From positions 2,046,001 to 2,110,000 of the forward strand of contig NZ_LR535679.1 in assembly GCF_900699785.1 (NCBI RefSeq): DNA of 64,000 nucleotides. The letters are read 5' to 3'. The position numbers and the translations under genes are program-made. Of this stretch, positions 1 through 8,653 are shown piece by piece (within the stretch, counting starts at the first letter, position 1; the number at the start of each line of letters is the position of its first letter). Under the pieces are notes generated by a model. The model was not told the origin of the DNA and ran no database searches. It saw only the letters and a program-made list of their open reading frames with translations. This DNA is from Campylobacter showae. GTDB taxonomy: Bacteria; Campylobacterota; Campylobacteria; Campylobacterales; Campylobacteraceae.

Positions 1-737
1 GACGAAATTTAAGCGAATTCGCAGGCGCGCAGACGCTAAAAAAAACGAGCGTTTTTAGCCATTTTGAGGCGTTTGGCGGCGCTATCTGCGATAAATTTAG
101 AGTCTGGAAAGGCAAGATCAAAGATGACGAGCTAGAGATCATAGACCTAGAGCGCATAAAAAGCGAACTAATCGGCGCGCAAAAGGGGCAAATTTTGCTC
201 ACGGCGCACCTTGGAAACGTCGAAATTTGTAAGGCTTTGGCTGCGCGGGTCGAGGGCTTTAGGATGGTGATTTTGACTTATGACGAGAACTCGCGTAAAT
301 TTAACGAAGTGCTGCGTGAAATCAGTAAAAACGGCGGCAGCGTGCGCATGATGGCGGTAAATAAGCTAGACGTAGCCGCGATGCTAGAGCTAAAAAATAT
401 CGTCGAAAGCGGCGAGCATATCGGCATAATGGGCGATAGGACGCCTCTTGGCGGAGATAAGGCCGCGCGCGTGAAATTTCTAGGCAAGGAGACGAGTTTT
501 AACTACGGTCCGTACTTGATCGCGGGGATTTTAGGCGTAAAGATAAGCTCGCTGTGGTGCCAAAAGATCGGCGGTAAATTTAGGATCGAGCTCGTACCGC
601 TAGCAAGCGCCGTAAAGCTAGGGCGAGATAAGGCCGCCTCAGCGCGCGAATATCTGCAAATTTACGTCCGCGAGCTGGAAAATCGCTGCAAGCAAACGCC
701 TGTGCAGTGGTTTAATTTTTTTGATTTTTGGAGATGA
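1..737 (+). CDS. Lipid A-type lysophospholipid acyltransferase (5' end outside window)
   Basis: The open frame runs in from the left edge (first full codon at base 3), so the N-terminus is missing. The visible part carries HLGNVE, the HX4E catalytic motif of the LpxL/HtrB acyltransferase superfamily, then GIMGDRTPLGG, the usual second conserved block of that family (G-D-R with a following G). These enzymes move acyl chains from ACP onto a lipid or glycolipid at the inner membrane. The stop codon lies one base before the ATG of the thioesterase, and LolA-like and MMPL genes follow, so the gene more likely belongs to an aryl-polyene-like lipid pathway than to lipid A synthesis. The family is clear; the substrate is inferred. 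Confidence 0.85.
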   Translation, partial: RNLSEFAGAQTLKKTSVFSHFEAFGGAICDKFRVWKGKIKDDELEIIDLERIKSELIGAQKGQILLTAHLGNVEICKALAARVEGFRMVILTYDENSRKFNEVLREISKNGGSVRMMAVNKLDVAAMLELKNIVESGEHIGIMGDRTPLGGDKAARVKFLGKETSFNYGPYLIAGILGVKISSLWCQKIGGKFRIELVPLASAVKLGRDKAASAREYLQIYVRELENRCKQTPVQWFNFFDFWR

Positions 738-738
738 G

Positions 739-1170
739 ATGATATCAAAATCAGTCGCGCTAAAGGCGCAGTTTTACGACGTAGACAGCATGAACGTCGT
801 GTGGCACGGCAACTACGTGAAGTATTTCGAGACGGCTAGATGCGCGCTGCTAGAGGAGATAGGCTACGACTACGAAGCGATGAGGGCGGACGGCTACGCC
901 TATCCGATCGTAAAAATCGAAGCAAAATATATTAAGCCCGTGTTTTTCGGCGATGAGATCGAGGTAGAGGCGACACTAAAGGAGTGCGAGTGTTTTTTAA
1001 GGATCGGCTACATCGTAAAAAGCGCCAAAACAGGCGAGACGCTGTGCACGGGCGCGAGCTCGCAGGCGGCCGTGGATATGCGCGCGATGCAGACGTGCTT
1101 TGAGATCCCGCAAGAGTTACAAAATGCAATAAAAAGGTATGTAAATGAAAAAAATAGCGATAATTTTTAG
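739..1170 (+). CDS. Hot-dog fold acyl-CoA/acyl-ACP thioesterase (4HBT family)
   Basis: This is a protein of about 143 residues. The N-terminal block YDVDSMNVVWHGNYVKYFE carries the Asp and the HGNY segment typical of 4-hydroxybenzoyl-CoA-type thioesterases. An upstream in-frame TTG at 721 would also open the frame, but the ATG at 739 has GGAG eight bases ahead and sits one base after the previous stop, so 739 is preferred. It overlaps the following LolA-like gene by 26 bases, which implies co-translation. Such a thioesterase beside an acyltransferase and an MMPL exporter is typical of aryl polyene clusters, where it would release acyl chains from carrier protein. That pathway role is inferred. 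Confidence 0.85.
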   Translation: MISKSVALKAQFYDVDSMNVVWHGNYVKYFETARCALLEEIGYDYEAMRADGYAYPIVKIEAKYIKPVFFGDEIEVEATLKECECFLRIGYIVKSAKTGETLCTGASSQAAVDMRAMQTCFEIPQELQNAIKRYVNEKNSDNF

Positions 1171-1666
1171 TTTGGCTGCGAGCCTGATGGGGCTTGATTT
1201 TAACGAGATAAAATCTCAAATCAAAACGCAAAATATCAGCGGCGATTTCGCGCAGACGAAGTTTTTGAGCGGTTTTAACGTGGAGTTTAAAAGCTACGGC
1301 AAATTTGAACTCAGCCAAAGCGAGCTGCTCTACGATACGTTAAGCCCGATCGCGGTGAGTATCGTCATAAACGAGCGCGGTATCTTTCAAAAAAGCGGCA
1401 ACCAGCTCATAAAAATCGATCAAAATTTTGATAAAAAGCTCTTTTTATCTATCATAAAGCTCGATAAAACCGAGCTTGAGAAGGAATTTATCTTTAAAAT
1501 CTCAGGTGACAAAAACAACTGGAAAATCGAGCTGACGCCCAAAAACGTGCTGCTAAAACAAATCTTTACGCGTATTTTGGTCGGAGGCGATAAATACGTC
1601 AAAAAGATCGTGCTAAACGAGGTTAGCGGCGATAAAACGGTAAATGATTTTTACAACGTAAAATGA
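1145..1666 (+). CDS. LolA-like periplasmic lipoprotein/lipid carrier
   Basis: The 173-residue product starts with a short Sec signal peptide (MKKIAIIFSLAASLMG). The mature part has the LolA pattern: an early IxxxQNISGDFAQTK segment, alternating strands and a C-terminal NDFYNVK. LolA proteins carry lipidated cargo across the periplasm. Here the gene is clamped between a thioesterase (26-base overlap) and an MMPL exporter (ATGA overlap at 1663-1666). That is the arrangement of dedicated LolA paralogues in polyene and lipid export clusters rather than of the housekeeping lolA, which is usually elsewhere. The ATG at 1145 is preceded by AAAAGG. Confidence 0.75.
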   Translation: MKKIAIIFSLAASLMGLDFNEIKSQIKTQNISGDFAQTKFLSGFNVEFKSYGKFELSQSELLYDTLSPIAVSIVINERGIFQKSGNQLIKIDQNFDKKLFLSIIKLDKTELEKEFIFKISGDKNNWKIELTPKNVLLKQIFTRILVGGDKYVKKIVLNEVSGDKTVNDFYNVK

Positions 1667-3894
1667 AAAAATCCGCGCGTTTTTTTATCTTTTTAGCGGC
1701 GTTTTTAGCCGCGCTCGCCGTTTGTTTTACAAACGCGAAAAAGATAAACGCGGATATTTTTTCTCTCGTAAATTTTGAAAACTCTACCGAGCAAACCGCG
1801 CTAAAATCGATGCTTGATAGCGCTTCTAGCGAGTTTTTGCTGGCTTCAAATTCGCCTGAGCTTTTAGAAAAAAGTGAAAATTTAGCCGTGCAAAGCGGAG
1901 TTTTTGAGGAGTACCGCGCAAAGCAGGACGTAAATTTAACATCCTATCTAACTCAGCTAAACGCCCTAAAAATCGCGCTTTTAAACGAGCAAACCTACGA
2001 GCTTTTGGTAAAAGATAAAAACGAGTTTTTTAAACAAAGCGCGCAAAATTTATTTAATCAATTCGCTTTTAAGCCGCTTAACGCGAAGGATGATTTTTTC
2101 GCCTTAAGCTCGCATATGAGCCTCGAGAGCTCAAAAATCAGCCTAAATTTGTCAAATTTGATGCTAGAAGCCGCGCACGAGGGTAGGAAATTTTACCTCG
2201 TAAAAGCGCGCCTAAAGCCCGGCTACGAACCGCGAAATTTGATCAAATTTTATGAAAGCGTCCGCGAGCTCGCGGCGCAGGACGGAGTGCAGGCTTACGC
2301 TAGCTGCGGCGCGCTATACGGAGCCTATGGAAAAAAGGGCGGCGACAAGGAAAGTGCCGTTATGAGCGCGGTTTCGCTTAGTTTTTGCGCGATTTTTTTG
2401 CTGCTCGCGTTTAAAAATTTGCGCATTTTTTGTGTCGTTTTCGTCGCGATTTTCGGCTTTGCGTGCGGGCTTGCGGCTTCGCTTTTGATCTACGAGAGCC
2501 TTAGCGTCATGGTCGTGGTTATCGGCACGAGCCTGGTCGGGCTGATGTTTGACTTCGCGCTGCACTGGCTGGGTAAAAATCAAAACGCGCCCGTGGCAGC
2601 CGCAAGCGTGCGTCTGATGCTTAAAATTTTCCTGCTCGGGCTTTGCATCACGATGAGCGGATACGGCGTTTTTGCCTTTTCGTCGCTTGAGCTGCTGCGC
2701 CAAACCTCGATATTTTCGCTATTTACGCTGCTTGGGGCGTTTTTATTTACCTATTTTTGCCTGCCTTTTATATTTGAGGGTGCGACGTTTTCGCAAAGCG
2801 CCGTGTTTTCGAGATTTTTTGATAAATTTGCAGGACTTTGCGAGCGCGCGGCGGGAGCGATAAATTTAAAAACTTTACTCGCCGCATTTGCGCTTTGCGC
2901 GGGAATTTTGGCGCTAAATTTTAAAAGCCTAAGCGCGCCCGAGCAGATTAAAGACTACGCAAGCTCGCCCGCGCAGCTGCTGGAACAGTCTAAAAAGATC
3001 AGCGAGATAACGGGCGCCGCGCCGCAAAACTCCATCATCGTACTAACGGGCGCCGAAGACCAAGTCGGCGACGAAAAGCGGCTGATGCGCGAGCTAAAGC
3101 AGGCAAATCTAGTCAAAGACTATGCTTCTGTTTCTAAATTTATCCTAAGTCTGGCCGAGCAGGAAAATGTAAAAAATATCTTTAAAGAAGCCGCGCAGGA
3201 CGAGGAGGTCTTTAAAATTTACGCACGGTTTGGCTTATCCGCCGAGCTAGTAAAACCCGAGCTAGAAAAGATCGCAAATGCCGAAACTATCGGTGCTAGC
3301 GAGATTTTAGAATTTGACGCGGCAAAAAATTTGACGCGATTTTTACCGAGCAAAAACAGCAGCGTGGTATACGCCGAGGGGCTAGCGGGCGGCGTAAAAA
3401 CGGATGAAATTTTAAAGGCAAACGGCGCATTTAGCGTCGATTTTGTCGGCGCGCTAAATCAAAATTTGACCGAGGCAAAGGCCTGGGCCGCGGTGCTAAA
3501 GGGCGGCGCTTTTTTGCTTGCGTTTGCGCTTTTGTGGGTGTTTTTCGGGGCGGCGCGCTCGCTTTTGGTTATGAGCGTCATCGCGCTTGGCGTGCTAGCC
3601 GTGCTTTGCGGTTTTACGGCGCTCGGCGTCCACGTAAATATTTTTGCGATTTTCGGGCTTATCTTGGCAAGCGCGGTCGGGATCGATTATCTCATCTTTG
3701 CGCTAAATGAGGATCTGTCGCGACGGGAGCGCCTGTTTGGGATATTTGCCGCGTTTGTCACGAGCTTTATATCGTTTTTTGCGCTTAGTTTTAGCCAGAC
3801 GCCAGCAGTTAGCGTTTTTGGGCTAGCCGTTAGCCTTTGCGTCGCGTTTTATGGGCTTGCCGCCTGCATACTCGCGATGAAAAATTTGGCTTAA
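1663..3894 (+). CDS. MMPL/RND-family lipid exporter
   Basis: The 743-residue membrane protein has the RND-like duplicated layout: one N-terminal helix, a large periplasmic loop to about residue 228, a block of helices at about 230-410 (including GTSLVGLMFDFALHW), a second loop, and a second helix block from about 612 to the C-terminus (ASAVGIDYLIFALNEDLSRRE). The Asp residues in FDFALH and GIDYLIF match the proton-relay positions expected in MMPL proteins. It starts in an ATGA overlap with the LolA-like gene, so it is translationally coupled. By family it would move a lipid from the inner membrane to the periplasm, here probably handing it to the LolA partner. The substrate is not known from sequence. 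Confidence 0.85.
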   Translation: MKKSARFFIFLAAFLAALAVCFTNAKKINADIFSLVNFENSTEQTALKSMLDSASSEFLLASNSPELLEKSENLAVQSGVFEEYRAKQDVNLTSYLTQLNALKIALLNEQTYELLVKDKNEFFKQSAQNLFNQFAFKPLNAKDDFFALSSHMSLESSKISLNLSNLMLEAAHEGRKFYLVKARLKPGYEPRNLIKFYESVRELAAQDGVQAYASCGALYGAYGKKGGDKESAVMSAVSLSFCAIFLLLAFKNLRIFCVVFVAIFGFACGLAASLLIYESLSVMVVVIGTSLVGLMFDFALHWLGKNQNAPVAAASVRLMLKIFLLGLCITMSGYGVFAFSSLELLRQTSIFSLFTLLGAFLFTYFCLPFIFEGATFSQSAVFSRFFDKFAGLCERAAGAINLKTLLAAFALCAGILALNFKSLSAPEQIKDYASSPAQLLEQSKKISEITGAAPQNSIIVLTGAEDQVGDEKRLMRELKQANLVKDYASVSKFILSLAEQENVKNIFKEAAQDEEVFKIYARFGLSAELVKPELEKIANAETIGASEILEFDAAKNLTRFLPSKNSSVVYAEGLAGGVKTDEILKANGAFSVDFVGALNQNLTEAKAWAAVLKGGAFLLAFALLWVFFGAARSLLVMSVIALGVLAVLCGFTALGVHVNIFAIFGLILASAVGIDYLIFALNEDLSRRERLFGIFAAFVTSFISFFALSFSQTPAVSVFGLAVSLCVAFYGLAACILAMKNLA

Positions 3895-3910
3895 ATTTAG
3901 CAAAAAGAGG

Positions 3911-3916
3911 TATAAT
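3911..3916 (+). promoter_or_regulatory. Probable -10 box ahead of thiS
   Basis: TATAAT lies 67 bases before the thiS ATG, in the gap after the MMPL gene. A short GC hairpin (CCCG/CGGG) follows in the leader. No THI-box (TPP riboswitch) core was recognised in the leader. Confidence 0.5.
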
Positions 3917-3982
3917 CGCGAGCTTACGCAGCGCGAAATTTGACCCGAACGGGCGCGCTAAATTTAATAATACGGAAAGAAA

Positions 3983-4177
3983 ATGCTAAAAATAAACGGC
4001 AAAGATGGGGGCGAATTTATCGGCAAAACCGTAGAGCAGCTGCTCGCCGCAAAGGGGCTAAAGCCTGAGCGTATCGCAGTCGAGTTAAACGGCGAAATCT
4101 TGCCCAAAGATAAATTTGACGCGGTGCTAAGAGACGGCGACTCGGCCGAGATAGTGCATTTTGTAGGCGGAGGTTGA
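3983..4177 (+). CDS. thiS: Sulfur carrier protein ThiS
   Basis: This is a 64-residue ubiquitin-fold protein that ends in Gly-Gly (HFVGGG), the residue pair that is adenylated and converted to thiocarboxylate to carry sulfur for the thiazole ring of thiamine. Its size and the [11 protein letters not shown] segment agree with ThiS. It lies one base from thiG. The usual partner that adenylates the ThiS tail, ThiF, is not encoded between thiS and thiG or anywhere else in the window. Confidence 0.9.
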   Translation: MLKINGKDGGEFIGKTVEQLLAAKGLKPERIAVELNGEILPKDKFDAVLRDGDSAEIVHFVGGG

Positions 4178-4178
4178 G

Positions 4179-4955
4179 ATGAAAAATGACGAAAAAAACG
4201 ATATTTTAGAGCTTGGCGGGCATAAATTTAGCTCGCGCTTTATCCTGGGATCGGGTAAATTTTCGCTACCTCTTTTGGAGGCTGCGGTGCATGAGGCGGG
4301 CGCGCAGATCGTGACGCTAGCGCTTCGGCGCGTGAACGAGGGCGGACTCGAAAATATCCTGGACTTTATCCCGCGCGGCGTGACGCTGCTACCAAATACC
4401 TCTGGTGCACGAAATGCCGATGAGTGCGTGCGTATCGCAAAGCTCGCGCGAGAGGCCGGCTGCGGCGATCTCGTCAAGGTTGAGGTCATCAGAGACAGCA
4501 AATACCTGCTGCCCGATAACTACGAGACGATAAAAGCGACCGAAAAGCTCGCAAACATGGGCTTTGTCGTGATGCCCTATATGTATCCCGACCTAAACGT
4601 CGCGCGCGATCTGGCGTCTGCGGGCGCTGCGTGCGTGATGCCGCTGGGCGCTCCGATCGGGACGAACAAAGGCCTTTGTACGCGCGAATTTATCAAAATT
4701 TTGCTCGACGAGATAGACCTGCCCGTGATCGTTGACGCGGGTATCGGCAGCCCCGCGCAAGCGTGCGAAGCGATGCAGATGGGCTGCGCGGCCGTGATGG
4801 CAAATACCGCTATCGCGACTGCTGGCGACGTAAAAACGATGGCGCGAGCATTTGCGCTAGCGATACAGGCGGGCAGGCTGGCGTACCTATCGGGGCTTGG
4901 CAATGTAAGCGAGAGTGCTAGGGCGTCGAGTCCGCTGACGGGATTTTTGGAGTAA
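4179..4955 (+). CDS. thiG: Thiazole synthase ThiG
   Basis: The 258-residue TIM-barrel enzyme condenses 1-deoxyxylulose 5-phosphate, ThiS thiocarboxylate and dehydroglycine into the thiazole phosphate. The Schiff-base lysine is about K100 in DLVKVEVI. The phosphate-binding glycines are in [10 protein letters not shown] and the N-terminus has [12 protein letters not shown]. It overlaps nothing and sits one base after thiS. The next gene, thiH, begins 222 bases on across an AAATTT-rich spacer, so thiH may have its own transcription signals. Confidence 0.95.
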   Translation: MKNDEKNDILELGGHKFSSRFILGSGKFSLPLLEAAVHEAGAQIVTLALRRVNEGGLENILDFIPRGVTLLPNTSGARNADECVRIAKLAREAGCGDLVKVEVIRDSKYLLPDNYETIKATEKLANMGFVVMPYMYPDLNVARDLASAGAACVMPLGAPIGTNKGLCTREFIKILLDEIDLPVIVDAGIGSPAQACEAMQMGCAAVMANTAIATAGDVKTMARAFALAIQAGRLAYLSGLGNVSESARASSPLTGFLE

Positions 4956-5177
4956 ATTCGGCTTTAAATTTGATGATATAAAAACGGCGTCAAATTTGAG
5001 GCGGGCGAGGATTAAATTTGCCTCGTTAAATTCTGCGAATTTTAAATTTGATAAATTTGCCGAGTTTTAAATTTAGCGCCGAAAAGCACGGGTCTGGGCG
5101 CGTCAAATTTGCCGCCTTGCGCTCTAAAAACGATCAAATTTAACGCCTAAAATTTAGACGAAAAAACGGAGAAATAT

Positions 5178-6329
5178 TTGAAAAATATAGACGTGATGGA
5201 GTATGCGGCGGACGCCCAGCGTATCGACGAAACGCTGATGCGGCGGGTACTAGCTGCGCGCGAGGGCTACGACTACGAGAAATTTGACGCCCTCAGCGTA
5301 AAGCGCGCTCTTGGCGAAGAAAATCTAAGCGTAGAGGGCCTAAAAGCGCTTCTAAGCCCCGCTGCGAGCGCATTTTTAGGCGAGATGGCTGAGGCGGCGC
5401 GAGATAGGACGCACAGGCAGTTTGGCAACTCGGTGCAGTTTTTTACGCCGCTTTATATCTCAAATTTTTGCGATAGCGACTGCGTTTACTGCGGCTTTAG
5501 CTCGAGAAACAAGATCTCTCGCGTGCGGCTAAAGGCGGACGAGGCTGCAACGGAGCTAGCAAATATCGCAAAAAGCGGGCTAAAAGACGTGCTGATTTTA
5601 ACCGGCGAAAGCGCGAAAAAAAGCGACCTGGGCTATATCGGCGAGGTATGCAAGGAGGCGTCTAGGCTTTTTAGCAACGTCGGCGTCGAGATCTATCCGC
5701 TAAATGCCGACGAATACGCGTTTTTGCACGGTTGCGGTGCGGACTACGTCGTGGTTTTTCAGGAGACTTACGACCCAGCGGCGTATGCGAGATTTCACCT
5801 CGGCGGTGTCAAGCGCTCGTTTGCCTACCGCTTCCACGCCCAGGAGCGCGCTCTCATGGGCGGTATGCGCAGCGTCGGATTTGCCGCGCTTTTGGGGCTT
5901 GACGACTTTAGAAAGGACGCTCTAGCCACAGCTCTGCATGCGCATCTCATCCAGCAAAAGTACCCGCACGCCGAGATCGCGCTATCTTGCCCGCGCCTTC
6001 GCCCCGCGATAAACAAGGCTCACGTCGGTCCGAGGGACGTCGATGAGAGGGCGCTGTTTCGGGTCATTTGCGCGTACCGCCTCTTTTTGCCGTACGCAAA
6101 TATCACGATCTCCACGCGCGAGTCGGCGCGCTTTCGAGACGGGGTCATCGCAGTCGCCGCGAACAAAATCTCGGCCGGCGTTAGCACGGGCGTGGGGACG
6201 CACTCGGATAAGGCCAAAAAGGGCGACGAGCAGTTTGAGATCAGCGACGCGCGCTCGGTCGAGGAGATACTAGGCGCCGTGCGAGGGCTAAATTTGCAGC
6301 CCGTGATGAGCGAGCATATTTACGTTTGA
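5178..6329 (+). CDS. thiH: 2-iminoacetate synthase ThiH (radical SAM)
   Basis: The 383-residue protein carries the radical-SAM motif CDSDCVYC, with cysteines at about 98, 102 and 105 (CX3CX2C), and a C-terminal domain typical of ThiH. It cleaves tyrosine to dehydroglycine for ThiG. The start is read as TTG at 5178 because GGAG lies seven bases ahead; an internal ATG at 5196 is less well placed. Anaerobic and microaerobic bacteria use ThiH rather than the oxygen-dependent ThiO, which fits a Campylobacter lifestyle. Confidence 0.93.
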   Translation: MKNIDVMEYAADAQRIDETLMRRVLAAREGYDYEKFDALSVKRALGEENLSVEGLKALLSPAASAFLGEMAEAARDRTHRQFGNSVQFFTPLYISNFCDSDCVYCGFSSRNKISRVRLKADEAATELANIAKSGLKDVLILTGESAKKSDLGYIGEVCKEASRLFSNVGVEIYPLNADEYAFLHGCGADYVVVFQETYDPAAYARFHLGGVKRSFAYRFHAQERALMGGMRSVGFAALLGLDDFRKDALATALHAHLIQQKYPHAEIALSCPRLRPAINKAHVGPRDVDERALFRVICAYRLFLPYANITISTRESARFRDGVIAVAANKISAGVSTGVGTHSDKAKKGDEQFEISDARSVEEILGAVRGLNLQPVMSEHIYV

Positions 6330-6393
6330 GGTCGGTCGGCTATCGGTCGCGCGTTTTTGCGGACGTAAAATTTGGCTTTTAGGGTAAAGAGCG

Positions 6394-7047
6394 ATGGAAT
6401 TTGACAAATTTGAGCTCGTTTGGGTGACAAACCGCCGCTTGAGCGAGGATTTTTTCGCTGATATTAGGCGCGTAGCGCAGGGCGGTAAGGCGGATAAAAT
6501 TTTGCTCAGGGAGAGCGATCTGCCCGAATGCGAATATGAAAATTTAGCCCAAAAAATGCTTGATATCATCGCTGAGTGCGGCTCTGGCGCGCGGCTCGTT
6601 TTACATACTTACGCAAACGTTACAAGTAGGCTTGGTGTGGGTGAACTACATCTGCCTTTTGCTAAATTTATGGCGTTAGGAGGCGAGCGGGCTACAAATT
6701 TGAGAAATTTGGTTAAATTTGACGGCGTCTGCACGGATAAAGACGAAGACGGCGGCATTTGTGCGTCAAATTTAACGCAAAAGCTTAAAGTCGGCGTTTC
6801 GGTCCACTCTTTGCAGCAGGCTTTATCGGCGCAGGAGCTAGGCGCTGATTACGTCGTGGCGGGGCATATTTTTGATACGCCCTCTCACGCGCCAGAGCGA
6901 GGCAGGGGGCTTAATTTTTTACAGGAAATTTGCAAGAATTTAAGCATAAAAACCTACGCTATCGGCGGGATAAATTTTGAAAATCTAAGCGAGATCAAGG
7001 ATGCGGGCGTAGCCGGAGCGTATATGATGCGGGGATTTTTGAGTTAA
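6394..7047 (+). CDS. thiE: ThiE/TenI-family thiamine phosphate synthase
   Basis: This 217-residue TIM-barrel protein has the family blocks ADYVVAGHIFDTPSH (the GxxxxTxxK/H phosphate loop) and YAIGGI near the C-terminus. ThiE joins the pyrimidine and thiazole moieties into thiamine phosphate; TenI-like relatives isomerise thiazole tautomers. It lies 64 bases after thiH and closes the thiamine block. ThiE is the likelier identity because no other thiE is visible, but the sequence is divergent and a TenI role cannot be excluded. Confidence 0.75.
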   Translation: MEFDKFELVWVTNRRLSEDFFADIRRVAQGGKADKILLRESDLPECEYENLAQKMLDIIAECGSGARLVLHTYANVTSRLGVGELHLPFAKFMALGGERATNLRNLVKFDGVCTDKDEDGGICASNLTQKLKVGVSVHSLQQALSAQELGADYVVAGHIFDTPSHAPERGRGLNFLQEICKNLSIKTYAIGGINFENLSEIKDAGVAGAYMMRGFLS

Positions 7048-7297
7048 AATTTAGTTGCCGATGTTTTATTGATTTGGCGGTTAAATTTGAGTCGGCGGCA
7101 ATTTCTTTAAATTTGGATTTTGCAAAAAAGCAAACCTCGACTGCGAGTAAAATTTACCGCGCAAAAACGTAAAATCATCTCAAATTTGCAAATCTCTGTT
7201 TTTGCGTAAAATTCTCAAATCACCGCCGTAAAATCCGCCAAATTTAAGACTATTTTGCTACTATTTCAGACGAAATTTAACTCAAAATGGAGAATAC

Positions 7298-8179
7298 GTG
7301 AAAAAATTGATCTTTGTTACAGTGCTTTGGGCGTTTAGCTTTAGCCTCATCGGCGAGTTTTTGGCGGGGCGAGTGGATAGCTACTTCGCCGCGTTTTCGC
7401 GCGTCGTGCTTGCGCTTGGCGTGTTTTTGCCATTTATGATTAAGGATTTTGCCGCGCAAAACCTAGCTTTATACGCCAAAGTAGCCGCGATCGGCGCGAT
7501 TCAGATCGGCGCGATGTATATTTTTTACTACAACTCGTTTGCCTATCTTAGCGTCGCCGAGGTCGCACTCTTTACGATATTTACGCCGTTTTACGTGAGC
7601 GTGGTTTACGATGTGCTGGCGGGCAGGCTTAGGCTGCTGTATCTGTTTAGCGTAGGCACGGCGGTTTTGGGTGCGCTCATCATCAAGTACGGCAACGTAA
7701 ACAGCGGCTTTTGGCATGGATTTTTGCTCGTGCAGGGGGCGAATTTATGCTTTGGCGTCGGACAGAGCGCGTATAAATTTTTACTAGAAAAGCGTGATTT
7801 TAACGAGCAAAGAGGGGTTTTTGGCTACTTTTTCGTCGGAGCCGCGGCGGTTACGGGCGTAGCCTTTGCCATGTTTGGAAATCCGGAAAAAATCAACCTC
7901 GACCTCACGCAAAGCGCAGTGCTGCTCTGGCTTGGTATCGGAGCTAGTGGTCTTGGATACTTTTTATGGAACAAAGGCGCATGCGAGGTAGATAGCGGCA
8001 CCCTAGCTATCATGAACAACGCTCTCATACCTGCGGCCATCATCGTAAATTTAGTATTTTGGCATAAGGATGCGGATATACTAAGACTCTGCCTTGGCGG
8101 TGCGGTGATTTATGTCTCGCTACTAATCCATAACAAAATCATCGCGCACTACGAGCGAGCAAGCGTAGCGGCAAAATAG
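7298..8179 (+). CDS. EamA/DMT-family permease
   Basis: The 293-residue protein has about ten hydrophobic segments in two similar halves, the layout of drug/metabolite transporters (EamA). The segment FTPFYVSVVYDVLAGR in the first half and GIGASGLGYFLWNKG in the second are typical of the family. It starts with GTG at 7298, preceded by GGAG at 7289-7292. The gene stands alone about 250 bases after thiE, with no partner that would name the substrate. Confidence 0.8.
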   Translation: MKKLIFVTVLWAFSFSLIGEFLAGRVDSYFAAFSRVVLALGVFLPFMIKDFAAQNLALYAKVAAIGAIQIGAMYIFYYNSFAYLSVAEVALFTIFTPFYVSVVYDVLAGRLRLLYLFSVGTAVLGALIIKYGNVNSGFWHGFLLVQGANLCFGVGQSAYKFLLEKRDFNEQRGVFGYFFVGAAAVTGVAFAMFGNPEKINLDLTQSAVLLWLGIGASGLGYFLWNKGACEVDSGTLAIMNNALIPAAIIVNLVFWHKDADILRLCLGGAVIYVSLLIHNKIIAHYERASVAAK

Positions 8180-8653
8180 TTAAATTTGAAGTCAAATTTA
8201 GCTAAAATTTAAAACTAGCGGCGGCATTTGAGTTCGCCGCTATATGTTTTGTTGCAATTAATTTGCTTCTTTTGTTTGGACGGTATTTTACAGATACGAT
8301 TTTTATGGTACCGCCTTGTAAAACCGCCTTAGAGCTTTAAGGCGCTAAAACTCTAACCTCATTAAAATATACGTAAATACAAAATAGCGTGATAGAAATA
8401 CACCAAAAGGCGCAAACAGTAAGAAAAAGAAGGCCGAAAAACACAATCGTCCATCTTGGTATCTCTAGTGTATAAATTTGCATCTTAATTTTAATCTTGC
8501 CAAGAACAAAAAAGAGAAAAAGCTGACATGGTCTTTGAGGATTGGAGGCAGGTTTGATGGTATAATAAATAGCACAATAATTCTTGCGACAACCGTAAAA
8601 ATAGCGAATGCATTACAGCGTTTCTAGGCGTTTTTTTTTGGGGGGGGGGGTGG
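8180..8653. other. Low-GC spacer between the DMT permease and tRNA-Leu
   Basis: This 474-base stretch is poorer in GC than its neighbours. It holds a 7-bp hairpin just after the permease (AGCGGCG 8217-8223 with CGCCGCT 8235-8241), a possible small leftward gene at 8337-8483, a TATAAT at 8561-8566 on the + strand with no gene behind it, and a T9-G11 homopolymer junction at 8631-8650 against the tRNA 3' end. No larger gene is supported. Confidence 0.6.
8337..8483 (-). CDS. Possible 48-residue single-pass membrane protein
   Basis: A leftward frame from ATG at 8483 to TAA at 8337 encodes 48 residues: a short polar start (MQIYTLEIPRW), one strongly hydrophobic stretch of about 25 residues with Cys and Trp, then NEVRVLAP. 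The frame stays open upstream to a stop at 8613, without another ATG. The ribosome binding site is weak, so this may be a remnant of a longer gene. No family was recognised. Confidence 0.3.
   Translation of the reverse strand: MQIYTLEIPRWTIVFFGLLFLTVCAFWCISITLFCIYVYFNEVRVLAP

Noticed and set aside
3917..3982. TPP riboswitch before thiS
   Set aside because: The leader is too short and lacks the CTGAGA core of the THI box.
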